Positions 16,472 through 26,510 of a DNA stretch of 64,000 nucleotides are shown one piece after another. Made by a program: the position numbers and the translations under genes. Source of the DNA: Lutibacter sp. (GTDB taxonomy: Bacteria > Bacteroidota > Bacteroidia > Flavobacteriales > Flavobacteriaceae); NCBI GenBank assembly GCA_021647265.1, contig JAKIVA010000002.1, forward strand, positions 36,106-100,105. Direction: 5' to 3'. How positions within the stretch are numbered: position 1 is the stretch's first letter; the number at the start of each line of letters is the position of its first letter. Under the pieces are notes generated by a model. The model saw nothing but the letters and a program-made list of their open reading frames with translations, was not told the DNA's origin and did not search any database.

Positions 16472-17746
16472 ATGCAACGTGACCAAGTAATATTTGATTT
16501 AATAGAGGAAGAAAGAGAGAGACAAACGAATGGGTTGGAATTAATTGCTTCAGAAAACTTTGTAAGTAATCAAGTTATGGAAGCAGCTGGCTCTATTTTA
16601 ACTAATAAATATGCAGAAGGATATCCTAATAAACGTTATTACGGAGGTTGTGAAGTTGTTGATGTTATTGAACAAATTGCCATTGACAGAGCAAAAGAGC
16701 TTTTTGGAGCGGAATATGTTAATGTGCAACCACATTCTGGTTCACAAGCAAATGCAGCAGTTTATCAAGCAGTTTTAAACCCAGGAGATAAGATTTTAGG
16801 CTTTGATTTATCTCACGGAGGACATTTAACACATGGTTCACCAGTTAATTTTTCAGGTAAATTGTATAAAACATCATTTTATGGAGTTGAGAAGGAAACA
16901 GGTGTATTAAATTACGATACAATTCAAGAAACTGCTGAGAGAGAAAAACCTAATTTAATAATCGCTGGTGCTTCAGCTTATTCAAGAGACATAGATTTTC
17001 AACGTTTTAGAAAAATAGCCGACTCTGTAGGAGCTTTATTATTGGCTGATATATCACACCCAGCTGGTTTAATAGCAAAAGGTATTCTAAACGATCCAAT
17101 TCCACATTGCCATTTTGTTACTACCACTACTCACAAAACATTACGAGGCCCTCGAGGTGGAATGATAATGATTGGGAAAGATTTTGACAATCCTTTTGGT
17201 TTAAAATTGAAGAATGGAAAGCTAAAAAAAATGTCTACCTTAATTAATTCAGCTGTTTTCCCAGGAAATCAAGGAGGTCCATTAGAGCATATAATTGCAG
17301 CAAAAGCTATCGCTTTTGGAGAAGCATTGACTGATGAGTTTTTACATTATCAAATTCAGGTCAAGAAAAATGCAGCTGCTATGGCAGAAGCTCTTGTAAA
17401 AAAAGGATATCATATTATTTCTGGAGGAACAGATAACCATATGATGTTAATTGATTTACGAAATAAGAATATTAGTGGAAAAGATGCTGAAAATGCATTG
17501 GTTAAAGCTGATATTACCGTAAATAAGAATATGGTTCCGTTTGATGACAAGTCTCCTTTTGTTACCTCTGGTATTAGAATAGGAACGGCAGCAGTGACAA
17601 CTCGTGGTCTAAAAGAAGATGATATGAAGGTTGTAGTTGACTTAATTGATGAAGTAATTCTAAATTTTGAAGATGAAAATAGTATTGAAGAAGTTGCTAA
17701 TAAAGTTAATAAACTAATGGTAAATAAGCCGTTGTTTAACAAATAA
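16472..17746 (+). CDS. glyA: Serine hydroxymethyltransferase
   Basis: A 424-residue PLP enzyme interconverting serine and glycine with tetrahydrofolate. The sequence begins MQRDQVIFDLIEEERERQ and shows LELIASENFVS, YAEGYPNKRYYGG, NVQPHSGSQANAA, and the PLP lysine in TTTHKTLRGPRGG. The start at 16472 is preferred to an upstream in-frame ATG because it matches the family N-terminus and follows the promoter box. It is followed by a terminator. Confidence 0.97.
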   Translation: MQRDQVIFDLIEEERERQTNGLELIASENFVSNQVMEAAGSILTNKYAEGYPNKRYYGGCEVVDVIEQIAIDRAKELFGAEYVNVQPHSGSQANAAVYQAVLNPGDKILGFDLSHGGHLTHGSPVNFSGKLYKTSFYGVEKETGVLNYDTIQETAEREKPNLIIAGASAYSRDIDFQRFRKIADSVGALLLADISHPAGLIAKGILNDPIPHCHFVTTTTHKTLRGPRGGMIMIGKDFDNPFGLKLKNGKLKKMSTLINSAVFPGNQGGPLEHIIAAKAIAFGEALTDEFLHYQIQVKKNAAAMAEALVKKGYHIISGGTDNHMMLIDLRNKNISGKDAENALVKADITVNKNMVPFDDKSPFVTSGIRIGTAAVTTRGLKEDDMKVVVDLIDEVILNFEDENSIEEVANKVNKLMVNKPLFNK

Positions 17747-17774
17747 GAAGCCTTTTTGTTATTTTAGAAGTATT

Positions 17775-17801
17775 AAAATCCTGCTTTACGTAGGATTTTT
17801 T
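17775..17801 (+). terminator. Terminator after glyA
   Basis: AAAATCCT-GCTTTACGT-AGGATTTTTT is a stem with a T tract, 30 bp after the glyA stop. Confidence 0.8.
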
Positions 17802-17935
17802 CTAGTTTTTAACCTTAGTTCAAGGTGTTATCAGTATTTCTGATACTTAAATTAAAAATATCAATTGTGCTTATAGTTATTAACTTTATTTATGGGCTAC
17901 CTTTGTTGTAGAAATAATTTTAAAAACATATAGAT

Positions 17936-18646
17936 ATGGAAACACAACAAGAATTTACGTCAATGCCAAGAATAGGAGATAAAGCTCCAGAATTTAAGGC
18001 TGTAACAACACAAGGAGATATAAATTTTCCTAGTGATTATAATGGAGGTTGGTCAATATTATTTAGTCACCCAGCAGATTTTACACCTGTTTGTACTTCT
18101 GAATTTATCACATTTGCATCTTTAGAAGATAAATTTAAAGAAGCTAATTGTAGTTTAATAGGTTTGTCTATTGATGGTTTGTACAGTCATATTGCTTGGT
18201 TGCGCTCAATTAAAGATAAAATTGAGTACAAAGGAATGAAAAACATAGATGTTAAATTCCCTCTAATTGAAGATATTACCATGGAAATTGCCAAAAAATA
18301 TGGAATGCTTCAACCTAATGAAGATTCAACTAAAGCTGTAAGAGCAGTATTTTTTGTAGATCCAAAAGGTATTATAAGAACTATTATTTATTACCCTTTA
18401 AGTTTGGGTAGAAATTTTGACGAATTATACAGGGTATTGATTGCACTACAAACAGCTGATGCTTTTGATGTTGCAACACCAGCAGATTGGAGACCAGGAG
18501 ACGATGTAATTATTGGCCCTGCAGGTTCTTGCGGTACTGCAAAAGATAGAATGGATGGTAAAGAAGATATGGATTGTAAAGATTGGTATTTCTGTACTAA
18601 AAAAATTAGTAAAGAAGAAATTTTAGATAAAATTCTTAAAAAGTAA
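17936..18646 (+). CDS. Peroxiredoxin (Prx6-like, with extra C-terminal cysteines)
   Basis: A 236-residue thiol peroxidase. The peroxidatic Cys is in the motif SHPADFTPVCTSEF (about residues 44-57), and the conserved Arg is in RAVFFVDPKGIIRT. The long C-terminal arm is like the Prx6 group. It has several extra cysteines (SCGTAKDRMDGKEDMDCKDW and FCTKK) that could act as resolving Cys, as in the archaeal-type enzymes. It is a single gene between terminators. Confidence 0.9.
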   Translation: METQQEFTSMPRIGDKAPEFKAVTTQGDINFPSDYNGGWSILFSHPADFTPVCTSEFITFASLEDKFKEANCSLIGLSIDGLYSHIAWLRSIKDKIEYKGMKNIDVKFPLIEDITMEIAKKYGMLQPNEDSTKAVRAVFFVDPKGIIRTIIYYPLSLGRNFDELYRVLIALQTADAFDVATPADWRPGDDVIIGPAGSCGTAKDRMDGKEDMDCKDWYFCTKKISKEEILDKILKK

Positions 18647-18667
18647 TCTAAAAAAGAAATTAAAAAT

Positions 18668-18706
18668 AAAACAGCCTTTCTAGATAAATTTTAGAAAGGC
18701 TGTTTT
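18668..18706. terminator. Terminator between convergent genes
   Basis: AAAACAGCCTTTCTA…TAGAAAGGCTGTTTT is a 15-bp stem with flanking A and T runs between the peroxiredoxin gene and rmuC. Confidence 0.88.
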
Positions 18707-18717
18707 GTTATAATACC

Positions 18718-20034
18718 TTATTCATTTGCTCTGTCCAAAATATTTTGTGGTAATGATTTTTTTGTTTTGGCTCCTAATTTCTTAAGATTTTCAATTTTTT
18801 TAATCATGTTTCCCCTACCAGAAGAAAGTTTATTCATAGCATTCTGATAGCTTTCTTGCGATGCATTTAGTGCTTTTCCTATTTTTATCAAATCTTGAAC
18901 AAAACCTTCGAATTTATCATAGAGCAAACCACTTTCTTTAGCTATTTCCAATACATTTCTTTTTTGATCTTCCTGTTTCCAAATTGAAGCTACAGTACTT
19001 AAAGTGGCTAATAGTGTTGAAGTAGAAACTAATACTACGTTTTTATCTAAAGCTTCTAAATATATTTTGCGCTCTTCATTTAAAGCAATTAGTAAAGCAG
19101 GTTCTATAGGAACAAACATTAAAACGTAATCTGGAGTATTTATACCATACAAATCGGTGTAATTTTTTTCTCCTAACTCTTTAAAATGTTTACGAATACT
19201 TATTAAATGGTTTTTTAAAGCTATTTTTTGAGCGGCTTCATTTTCTGCATTAAAATAATTTTCATACGCCGTTAATGAAACTTTTGAATCAATAATTAGT
19301 TGTTTATTATCGGGTAAATTAATAATAAAATCGGGTTTTTTTAATAAATCATTTTCATCTCTAAAACCTCCCTGAGTTGTGTAGTGCAATCCTTTGGCTA
19401 ACCCTGCTTTTTCAAGTAATACTTCCAATTGTATTTCACCCCAATCACCTTGGGTTTTAGATTCACCTTTCAAGGCATTTGTTAAATTAATGGCGTCTTG
19501 GCTCATTTGCTGATTTAATGATTCAAGAGATTTTATTTTTTCAATAAGGGCTGAATTTCGCTGTATATCTTCCTTGTTTGTATCTTCTACCTTCTTTTCA
19601 AAACTTTGAATTTTTTCTTGAAGAGGATTCAATATTGTTTCTAAATTTTCTTTATTTTTCAATGTGAATTTAGCAGATTTTTCTTCTAAAATTCTATTTG
19701 CTAATATTTCAAAATCTTTACTAAATTTTTCTTGTAATTTATCAACTTCAGCTTTGTTTTCAGAAATTTTTTCTTCTAAAAATTTTAACTCAGAAATTTT
19801 ATTAGCAAGTTTTAAATCTAGTGCGTGTTTTTCATTTCTTAAAAGCGCAATATCTTTATTTAAACTATTGATATTATTTATGTTACTGTTATTCTCTTGA
19901 AGTAATAGTTTATTTCTAGTTTCTAGTTCAGAAGTTATTTTACTATAAGAACTTTTGGCAAGTAATTTACCTATAAGAAAGCCAATTAGCAAGCCTGAAA
20001 TTAAAACAATAATGCCAATAATATACGATTCCAT
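18718..20034 (-). CDS. rmuC: DNA recombination protein RmuC
   Basis: A 438-residue protein with an N-terminal membrane anchor (SYIIGIIVLISGLLIGFLIG), a long coiled coil (residues about 30-190), and a nuclease-like RmuC core (GDWGEIQLEVLLEKAGL, DFIINLPDNKQLIIDSKVSL). RmuC limits inversions between repeats and is a PD-(D/E)xK-fold protein. It is 3 bp from the upstream DsrE-like gene. Confidence 0.9.
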   Translation of the reverse strand: MESYIIGIIVLISGLLIGFLIGKLLAKSSYSKITSELETRNKLLLQENNSNINNINSLNKDIALLRNEKHALDLKLANKISELKFLEEKISENKAEVDKLQEKFSKDFEILANRILEEKSAKFTLKNKENLETILNPLQEKIQSFEKKVEDTNKEDIQRNSALIEKIKSLESLNQQMSQDAINLTNALKGESKTQGDWGEIQLEVLLEKAGLAKGLHYTTQGGFRDENDLLKKPDFIINLPDNKQLIIDSKVSLTAYENYFNAENEAAQKIALKNHLISIRKHFKELGEKNYTDLYGINTPDYVLMFVPIEPALLIALNEERKIYLEALDKNVVLVSTSTLLATLSTVASIWKQEDQKRNVLEIAKESGLLYDKFEGFVQDLIKIGKALNASQESYQNAMNKLSSGRGNMIKKIENLKKLGAKTKKSLPQNILDRANE

Positions 20035-20037
20035 AGT

Positions 20038-20580
20038 TTAATTAAAAGTTATAAGTTGATAGCCATTTGTTTGATATTCTATTAACACAGTTAAAGCAGA
20101 AAGCGCAAGTTTTACATAGGTAGATTTTTCATTCATCTGGTATTTATGTGCAACATAAGACTGACCACAAACAAAAAGTTCTACATTGGCTTTTGTTAAT
20201 GCTTCAATTAAAGCGGTGTTTGGATTGCTAATTTTAAAATGTTTTTGATATGAGCTATCATTCAAAGTATTTTTGGTGGCTGCTCCATGCAAAACAATAA
20301 CAACATTCATGTTTTTTAGAAGAACTCCTTGTTGGGCGTGCATATTTAAGTATCTCGCAACAGTATTAAGTAAAGGATTTATGCTCTTTCCTTTAGATTT
20401 ATCGGTATAAATATCAAAAATTACATTATATACTTTGTCTGTTTTAAGTAAGAATTCTGGACTTTCAATTTGAAATACTTTTCCGTAGTTTTCAATAATT
20501 GGACCCATTTTTGTTTCAGTATTTTGCGCATTTATTTTTGTAATACTAAACAATAGCATTAAAAGCATTAATTTTTTCAT
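20038..20580 (-). CDS. DsrE/DsrF-like exported protein
   Basis: A 180-residue protein with a signal peptide (ending SITKINAQ) and a DsrE-like fold: KVYNVIFDIY, NVVIVLHGAATKNTL, and the late VELFVCGQSYVAHKY containing the conserved Cys. DsrE-like proteins take part in sulfur transfer in other bacteria, but here there is no sulfur operon, so the role is open. It lies just upstream of rmuC on the same strand. Confidence 0.72.
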   Translation of the reverse strand: MKKLMLLMLLFSITKINAQNTETKMGPIIENYGKVFQIESPEFLLKTDKVYNVIFDIYTDKSKGKSINPLLNTVARYLNMHAQQGVLLKNMNVVIVLHGAATKNTLNDSSYQKHFKISNPNTALIEALTKANVELFVCGQSYVAHKYQMNEKSTYVKLALSALTVLIEYQTNGYQLITFN

Positions 20581-20681
20581 AAGTGGATTTTTTATATTTT
20601 AATAGTTTATAAAAGTAAGATTTTTATATTTGCTGAAATAACTTGAAGTTTAAAAATAAAAACGGAGTTATTAACATTTAT

Positions 20682-21227
20682 ATGAAAACACTTACACGAT
20701 TTATTTTATATACCATTTTAGGCTGGAAAACAGTTGGAAAATTCCAAAAAGATTTAAATAAATGTATTATTCTTGGTGCTCCACATACACACTGGCTTGA
20801 TTTCCCTCTTGGAATTGCTATTAAATTTGCAGAGGAAGTACCTGCAAATTATATAGGTAAGGCGTCATTATTTAAGCCTCCTTTTGGTTTTATTTTTAGA
20901 TGGTTAGGAGGAACACCAATTGATAGAAGTAAAAGTAACAACAAAGTTGATGCTATTATAAATATTTTCAACAGTCACGAAAAATTTATTTTAGCAATGT
21001 CTCCAGAAGGCACTCGAAAAAAAATAACTAAATGGAAAACAGGGTTTTACTACATTGCAAAAGGAGCCAATGTACCAATTGTTATGATAACCTTTGATTT
21101 TGAAAATAAACAAGTTAAAGTATCAGACCCTTATTACTTGACTGGTAATATGGAAGAAGATTTTAATTTTATTTATAACTTTTATAGAGGTATAAAAGGT
21201 AAAATTCCAGAAAATTTTAATTTGTAA
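20682..21227 (+). CDS. 1-acyl-sn-glycerol-3-phosphate acyltransferase family (PlsC-like)
   Basis: A 181-residue membrane-associated acyltransferase. It has the HX4D motif (GAPHTHWLDFPLG) and the later block AMSPEGTRKKITKWKTGFYYIA. It is short compared with full PlsC (about 240), as in the compact family found in this phylum. The start is the ATG at 20682; a TTG 13 codons upstream is in frame. A TATATTTG promoter box lies at 20625-20632. It would acylate lysophosphatidate or a related lipid. Confidence 0.85.
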   Translation: MKTLTRFILYTILGWKTVGKFQKDLNKCIILGAPHTHWLDFPLGIAIKFAEEVPANYIGKASLFKPPFGFIFRWLGGTPIDRSKSNNKVDAIINIFNSHEKFILAMSPEGTRKKITKWKTGFYYIAKGANVPIVMITFDFENKQVKVSDPYYLTGNMEEDFNFIYNFYRGIKGKIPENFNL

Positions 21228-22443
21228 GCGACACTATATTTCGTTTAAAAAGAGGTATTGAGATTAAAAGCATTACAATACCTATCAAACTTAAAACGCC
21301 TATTCTTGGCAAAATTTCAAAAGTAGAAAGGTTTCTCCAAAAAATATCATAATACCCTTGAATACCCCAATAATTTAAGCTTATTACTGCTATTTTTCGC
21401 ATGATACTTGGCATTACAAATAAAGGAATCATACTTCCTCCAATGGCAGACATCAATAAAATTAGAATAGTGCTTAAATTTTGTAATTGTTGACGTGTTT
21501 TTGATATAGAAACTAAAAATACTCCAAAACTTGAAACTGAAAAAGCAACGGCTATTGTAAGTAAAATAAGACTTATTACATCTTTAAATATAGGTAAATC
21601 AAAGGCTACCCAAGCAAAAACAAACATTGTAAATAATTGTAACATTGAAATAAACAATGTGGCTAACATTTTACCATATAAAATACTTGTTGTTTTAATA
21701 GGTGTGTAAAGCAAACGAGATAAAGTTCCCGATTCTTTTTCTTCTAATAAACCAACTCCAACTCCTGAAATACTAAATAGTAACATCATAATTGCAGTAC
21801 CTGCAACTGCCTGAATTAATCCTAAATTTCCTGTATTAGAAGATTTTTTTATGACTGGAATAGCTTCTATAATTGCTGTTGTTGAAGCCATGTTCTTAAA
21901 TGAAACTTGTGAAATATCGGCTAAAATACGTTGTTTCAAATTGTTTGACATTGTTTTAAACTTAGTATTCATATAGTTTTCTACTTTATGCATATACAAC
22001 TGACTGCCAACTGTATTCATAACCACTCCGGTAATTATGGATTGAAGCATTTTTGCTTCAAAAGGGTTTGAAGCATCATATTTATATGTAATTGGTAGCT
22101 TCTTAGACAAAAGCAATGAATCCTTAAAACCTTTATTTAGTATTAAAAATCCTGAAAATTTCCCTTTTACTAACGCATTATTTCCTTCTTCTAAGGTAAC
22201 TTTCATTAAATTTATTGTACTTAGTGTATCTAGTTGTGCTTTTATTTTTTTTGAAGTTGAGGAAGAATCAAAATCGGCATACAACAGTGTAACTTGCTTG
22301 TCTTCAGAAGACTCATTTGAAATGCCTCCAAACGCAAACGCAAACAATGATATTAATAAAATTGGTATTAAAAAGGTTAATACTACGTTCTTTTTATTTG
22401 AAAAAAACAACTTTAAATCTTTTTTAAATATGGTAGTTATCAT
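21217..22443 (-). CDS. ABC-2 type transporter permease
   Basis: A 408-residue membrane protein: one N-terminal helix (NVVLTFLIPILLISLFAFAFGG), a long extracytoplasmic loop (about residues 45-215), then five helices (AVAGTAIMMLLFSISGVGVG, TLFISMLQLFTMFVFAWVAF, VISLILLTIAVAFSVSSFGV and others). This is the DrrB/YadH-like permease pattern. It follows its ATPase gene by 11 bp and overlaps the convergent acyltransferase gene by 11 bp. The substrate is unknown (drug or lipid export). Confidence 0.88.
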   Translation of the reverse strand: MITTIFKKDLKLFFSNKKNVVLTFLIPILLISLFAFAFGGISNESSEDKQVTLLYADFDSSSTSKKIKAQLDTLSTINLMKVTLEEGNNALVKGKFSGFLILNKGFKDSLLLSKKLPITYKYDASNPFEAKMLQSIITGVVMNTVGSQLYMHKVENYMNTKFKTMSNNLKQRILADISQVSFKNMASTTAIIEAIPVIKKSSNTGNLGLIQAVAGTAIMMLLFSISGVGVGLLEEKESGTLSRLLYTPIKTTSILYGKMLATLFISMLQLFTMFVFAWVAFDLPIFKDVISLILLTIAVAFSVSSFGVFLVSISKTRQQLQNLSTILILLMSAIGGSMIPLFVMPSIMRKIAVISLNYWGIQGYYDIFWRNLSTFEILPRIGVLSLIGIVMLLISIPLFKRNIVSLTN

Positions 22444-22454
22444 TTTTATATGTT

Positions 22455-23381
22455 TTAGTAGTCTCTTAATTGTTTCCCTGTTAAATGAAGAAAAATAGTT
22501 TCCAAATTTGTTTTTTGTATTTGAATATCTGTAATTTCTATTTTCAATCGTTTACAATTATTTAGCAATGATTGTAAATGTATGTGAGGTTTGCATTGCA
22601 CTGAAATGATTGATTTTTCATAAATAATGGGTAATTGTATTGTTTTTTGAAGCATTGTTATTGCTAAGTCTGTTGCATTTGGAGTTTTTAATAAAATATA
22701 TTCGTTTAAATCACATTGTGTTTGTAATTCATCAAATGTTCCTTGGGCTATTATTTCCCCTTTGTCTATTATAGCAATGTTATTGCACAAACGCTCTACT
22801 TCTTCCATATAATGAGTTGTGTAAACTACCGTCATTCCTTTAGCATTCAGTGTTTCAATAATATCAAATATTTTGTTTCTACTCTGCGGATCTACTCCGG
22901 TTGTAGGCTCATCCATAAATAAAATTTTAGGATTGTGAAGTAGGGCAGCAGCAATATTAATTCTACGTTTCATACCTCCTGAATAGGTTTTCAATAAATC
23001 TGACTTTCTATCTTCTAAACCTATTAAATGTAAGAGTTCTGGTATTTTTTGTTTTAAACTTATTTTAGAAACGCCATTCAATTGCCCCCAAAACATAAGA
23101 TTGTCATAGGCAGAGAAATCTTCATACAAAGCAATCTCTTGAGGTACAACACCTATTATTTTTTTACATTCATCAGAATTTGTGTTTATTTCCTTACCAT
23201 TGATAAATACATTTCCAGAATCGCTCTTTAACAAGGTGCTAAGAATTTTAATAATGGTAGATTTTCCAGCTCCGTTAGGTCCTAGAAGCCCAAATATTTC
23301 TCCTTTTTGAATAGAAAAGCTAATTTTGTTTACTGCGGTAACACTTCCAAAGTGTTTTTCTAAATTGAAAACTTTAATCAT
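22455..23381 (-). CDS. ABC transporter ATP-binding protein
   Basis: A 308-residue ATPase with Walker A (GPNGAGKST), Q loop, signature (YSGGMKRR), Walker B (ILFMDEPTTG) and the H loop (VVYTTHYMEE). It has a short C-terminal extension typical of drug/sodium efflux ATPases. The start at the ATG 23381 (MIKVFNLEKHFG) is preferred; a TTG eight codons earlier is in frame. Its partner permease is directly downstream. Confidence 0.92.
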   Translation of the reverse strand: MIKVFNLEKHFGSVTAVNKISFSIQKGEIFGLLGPNGAGKSTIIKILSTLLKSDSGNVFINGKEINTNSDECKKIIGVVPQEIALYEDFSAYDNLMFWGQLNGVSKISLKQKIPELLHLIGLEDRKSDLLKTYSGGMKRRINIAAALLHNPKILFMDEPTTGVDPQSRNKIFDIIETLNAKGMTVVYTTHYMEEVERLCNNIAIIDKGEIIAQGTFDELQTQCDLNEYILLKTPNATDLAITMLQKTIQLPIIYEKSIISVQCKPHIHLQSLLNNCKRLKIEITDIQIQKTNLETIFLHLTGKQLRDY

Positions 23382-23479
23382 TGTTTGCACATATTTACAG
23401 TACAAACCTATTTCTATTTTTAAGCAAACTAAATTTATAATTACTGAATTGTAATAATTTGAAGATGAGTTGTAAAAAG

Positions 23480-23512
23480 AAAAAGCTACTAATTTTAAAA
23501 TCAGCAGCTTTT
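23480..23512. terminator. Terminator after gcvT
   Basis: AAAAGCTACTAATTTTAAAATCAGCAGCTTTT gives an imperfect stem located 20 bp past the gcvT stop on the minus strand. Confidence 0.6.
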
Positions 23513-23534
23513 ATTAATTAAAGTTATTTTTTAA

Positions 23535-24617
23535 TTACCCTTTATAAAATGGCAACCGTACAACTACTGCCGGCAATGCTTTTTTACGAACTTGAATAAA
23601 TATTTTTGAATCTCGCTTAGCAAATTCTTTTGGCACATATCCCATACCAATTCCTTTTTTAAGAGAAGGACTCATAGTGCCTGATGTTACTACACCAATT
23701 CCCCCCCCTGTTTCATCAACAATATCATATCCATGACGTGGAATTCCTTTCTCTATAATTTCAAAAGCAACTAATTTTTTTGTTACGCCTTCTTCTTTTT
23801 GCTTTTTCAAAGCTTCAGCATTTACAAAATCTTTAGTGAATTTAGTAATCCAGCCTAACCCTGCCTCAATAGGAGAGGTCGTATCATCAATATCATTTCC
23901 ATATAAGCAAAAACCCATTTCCAAACGCAACGTATCACGTGCAGCTAAGCCAATGGGTTTTATTCCAAAATTAATACCTGCTTTAAAAATAGCATTCCAT
24001 ATATGTTCAGCATCTTCATTTTTCATATAAATTTCAAACCCTCCAGAACCTGTATAGCCTGTTGCAGAAATAATTACATTCTTAATTCCCGCAAAAGTGT
24101 CTATTTTAAAAGTGTAATAAGGCATACTTTTTAAATCTACCTCGGTTAACGATTGTAAAGCTTCTGCTGCTTTCGGACCTTGAACTGCTAATAATGAAAC
24201 TTCAGTTGATTTATCAATCATTTCAACACCTAAATCGTTGTGTTGTGAAATCCAATTCCAATCTTTTTCAATATTTGAAGCATTTACTACGAGTAAATAT
24301 TCTTCGCTACTAATTCTATAAACTAATAAATCATCAACAATGCCTCCATCAACATTAGGTAAACAACTATATTGCACTTTACCATTAGTAAGTACCGATG
24401 CATCATTTGACGTTACTTTTTGAATTAATGCCAATGCATTTTCTCCTTTCAAGTAAAATTCTCCCATATGAGAAACATCAAAAACACCTACATCATTTCT
24501 TACAGTTAAATGTTCTGAGGTTACACCTTCGTATTGTACGGGCATATTATATCCAGCAAATGAGACCATTTTAGCTCCTAATAATTCGTGTATATGTGTT
24601 AAAGCAGTATTTTTCAT
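23535..24617 (-). CDS. gcvT: Glycine cleavage system aminomethyltransferase (T-protein)
   Basis: A 360-residue folate enzyme with the N-terminal FAGYNMPVQY, GVFDVSHMGEF, and later YTGSGGFEIYM, ARDTLRLEMGFCLYG. It transfers the methylene group from the lipoyl H-protein to tetrahydrofolate, releasing ammonia. It is a lone gene here; no gcvH or gcvP is nearby, which is usual in this phylum. The G-rich stretch read from eight C's at about 23700 keeps the frame (ETGGGIGVVTSG). Confidence 0.96.
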   Translation of the reverse strand: MKNTALTHIHELLGAKMVSFAGYNMPVQYEGVTSEHLTVRNDVGVFDVSHMGEFYLKGENALALIQKVTSNDASVLTNGKVQYSCLPNVDGGIVDDLLVYRISSEEYLLVVNASNIEKDWNWISQHNDLGVEMIDKSTEVSLLAVQGPKAAEALQSLTEVDLKSMPYYTFKIDTFAGIKNVIISATGYTGSGGFEIYMKNEDAEHIWNAIFKAGINFGIKPIGLAARDTLRLEMGFCLYGNDIDDTTSPIEAGLGWITKFTKDFVNAEALKKQKEEGVTKKLVAFEIIEKGIPRHGYDIVDETGGGIGVVTSGTMSPSLKKGIGMGYVPKEFAKRDSKIFIQVRKKALPAVVVRLPFYKG

Positions 24618-24722
24618 TTGTATCTAATTTTGGACTGTAAATTTAATAAATAATAAAGAATAGCATTGGTATTAAGTTACCAATTTTAAATGAAATATAT
24701 CTTCATAGAATGAACTTTTAGC

Positions 24723-24730
24723 TATATTTG
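24723..24730 (+). promoter_or_regulatory. Promoter -7 box (TATATTTG) of the aminopeptidase P gene
   Basis: TATATTTG fits TAnnTTTG and is 30 bp before the ATG at 24760. No clear -33 element is seen. Confidence 0.5.
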
Positions 24731-24759
24731 AAATTGCTTAATAAATAATTTTATTAATT

Positions 24760-26223
24760 ATGAAATTGAAACCTTTTTTAACAACATTTTTTTGTTTATC
24801 ATTTATTGTCGTTTTTTCTCAAAATAATAATTTGCCGCAAGATTATTTAACAAAAGAATTTCACAAAGATAGACGGGAACAACTTCGAGCATTATTGCCA
24901 AAAAATAGCGTAGCTGTATTTTTTTCAGCTGCAGTAAGAAACAGGGCAAATGATGTAGATTATGTATACCACCAAGATCCAAATTTTTATTACCTAACAG
25001 GTTACAAAGAACCAAATAGCGTATTACTAATTTTTAAAAATGAGCAAACTATTGAAGGAAAAACATTCAATGAAGTTTTATTTGTGCAGGAAAGAAATGA
25101 ATATGCTGAAATGTGGACAGGTAAAAGGTTAGGTGTAATAGGCGTGCAAGATAATTTAGGGTTTCGAGTGGTTTACAATGGCAATGTATTTAAAAGTTAT
25201 GAGATTGATTTTTCTAAGTTTGATAAAATACTTTTTGATAAATTTAGAAATGATGTTAGAGATACCAATGATAGTGCTGATTTATTCGATTTAATTAAAA
25301 CATTTAAAGAAAAAATTTCATTTGATTTAATTAATTTACAAAATCCAACAAATGATAAAATATATAATGAAACTAAAAAAAGAATAGATACCAAATCTCT
25401 AGATAGTTTTATGGGAACTTTAAGAGAAGTTAAAACAATAGAAGAGTTAAAATTACTAAAAAAAGCAATTAATATTTCTGCAATTGGTCAAATTGAAATG
25501 ATGAAGGCAATGCATCCTAATATGTCTGAAACTGAAGCTCAAGGTGTGCATGAATTTGTATATAAAAAATATGGTGCTGAGTATGAAGGATATCCTTCAA
25601 TAGTAGGAGCAGGAAATAATGGCTGTATTTTACATTATATAGAAAATAGTAAAACTACCATTGGCAATAATAATTTAATTTTAATGGATTTAGGTGCCGA
25701 ATATCATGGATATACAGCAGATGTTACACGTACTATTCCATCAAATGGTAAATTTACTACCGAACAAAGATTAATTTACGATTTAGTATACAAAGCGCAA
25801 GAGGCTGGTATTGCCCAAGCAAAAGTTGGTAATAAATTCAGTACAACTACAACTGCTGCACGTAAAGTAATTAACAAAGGTTTAGCAGATTTAGGCATTA
25901 TAGCTTCGGAAAAATCATATCATAGTTACTTTCCTCATGGGGCAACGCATCATATAGGTTTAGATGTTCACGATTTAACAAATTATGGGAAGTTTAAAGA
26001 AAATATGGTAATTACAGTTGAACCGGGAATTTATATACCAGAAGGAAGTTCGTGTGATAAAAAATGGTGGGGTATTGCCGTAAGAATTGAGGATGATATT
26101 TTAATCACAAAAAATGACCCAATTATCTTATCTGGTATGGCACCTAGAAAATCGGATGCAATTGAAAAAATAATGAAACTACCAAGTGTTTTAGATGATT
26201 TTAACTTACCAAAACTAGATTAA
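24760..26223 (+). CDS. Secreted aminopeptidase P family protein (Xaa-Pro peptidase)
   Basis: A 487-residue M24 peptidase with a signal peptide (MKLKPFLTTFFCLSFIVVFSQ). The N-terminal creatinase-like domain (residues 35-200) is followed by the pita-bread domain. The metal ligands are in LMDLGAEYHGYTADVTRT (two Asp), PHGATHHIGLDVHD (His), TVEPGIYIP (Glu) and AVRIEDDILIT (Glu). It removes N-terminal residues before proline, here probably in the periplasm during peptide scavenging. Confidence 0.93.
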   Translation: MKLKPFLTTFFCLSFIVVFSQNNNLPQDYLTKEFHKDRREQLRALLPKNSVAVFFSAAVRNRANDVDYVYHQDPNFYYLTGYKEPNSVLLIFKNEQTIEGKTFNEVLFVQERNEYAEMWTGKRLGVIGVQDNLGFRVVYNGNVFKSYEIDFSKFDKILFDKFRNDVRDTNDSADLFDLIKTFKEKISFDLINLQNPTNDKIYNETKKRIDTKSLDSFMGTLREVKTIEELKLLKKAINISAIGQIEMMKAMHPNMSETEAQGVHEFVYKKYGAEYEGYPSIVGAGNNGCILHYIENSKTTIGNNNLILMDLGAEYHGYTADVTRTIPSNGKFTTEQRLIYDLVYKAQEAGIAQAKVGNKFSTTTTAARKVINKGLADLGIIASEKSYHSYFPHGATHHIGLDVHDLTNYGKFKENMVITVEPGIYIPEGSSCDKKWWGIAVRIEDDILITKNDPIILSGMAPRKSDAIEKIMKLPSVLDDFNLPKLD

Positions 26224-26510
26224 AATACACTACAGAATCTAAGTATACAGTATTAAAACACTCATAGTCAATTACTTATGTAATATGATAACTGTCATAG
26301 GATTTTTAAGTAATAAAAGTTACATTTGGAATGTAGGGTTTATGTGTACCTCAAAATATCACGTTAATTTATTCTTATAATCTAAAAAATCACATAAACA
26401 TTTTTTTGAATTTGAACTTTTAAAAGAGATTTAACACGTATTGTTTATCTACTTTTTGTCTGTATTATTTATTGTAAATAACCCTAGTTTTTAAACAAAA
26501 AAATAACTCA

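Noticed and set aside
23695..23712. Frameshift in gcvT at the run of eight C's
   Set aside because: The reading frame passes through (TGGGIGVV) and continues with conserved T-protein sequence on both sides.
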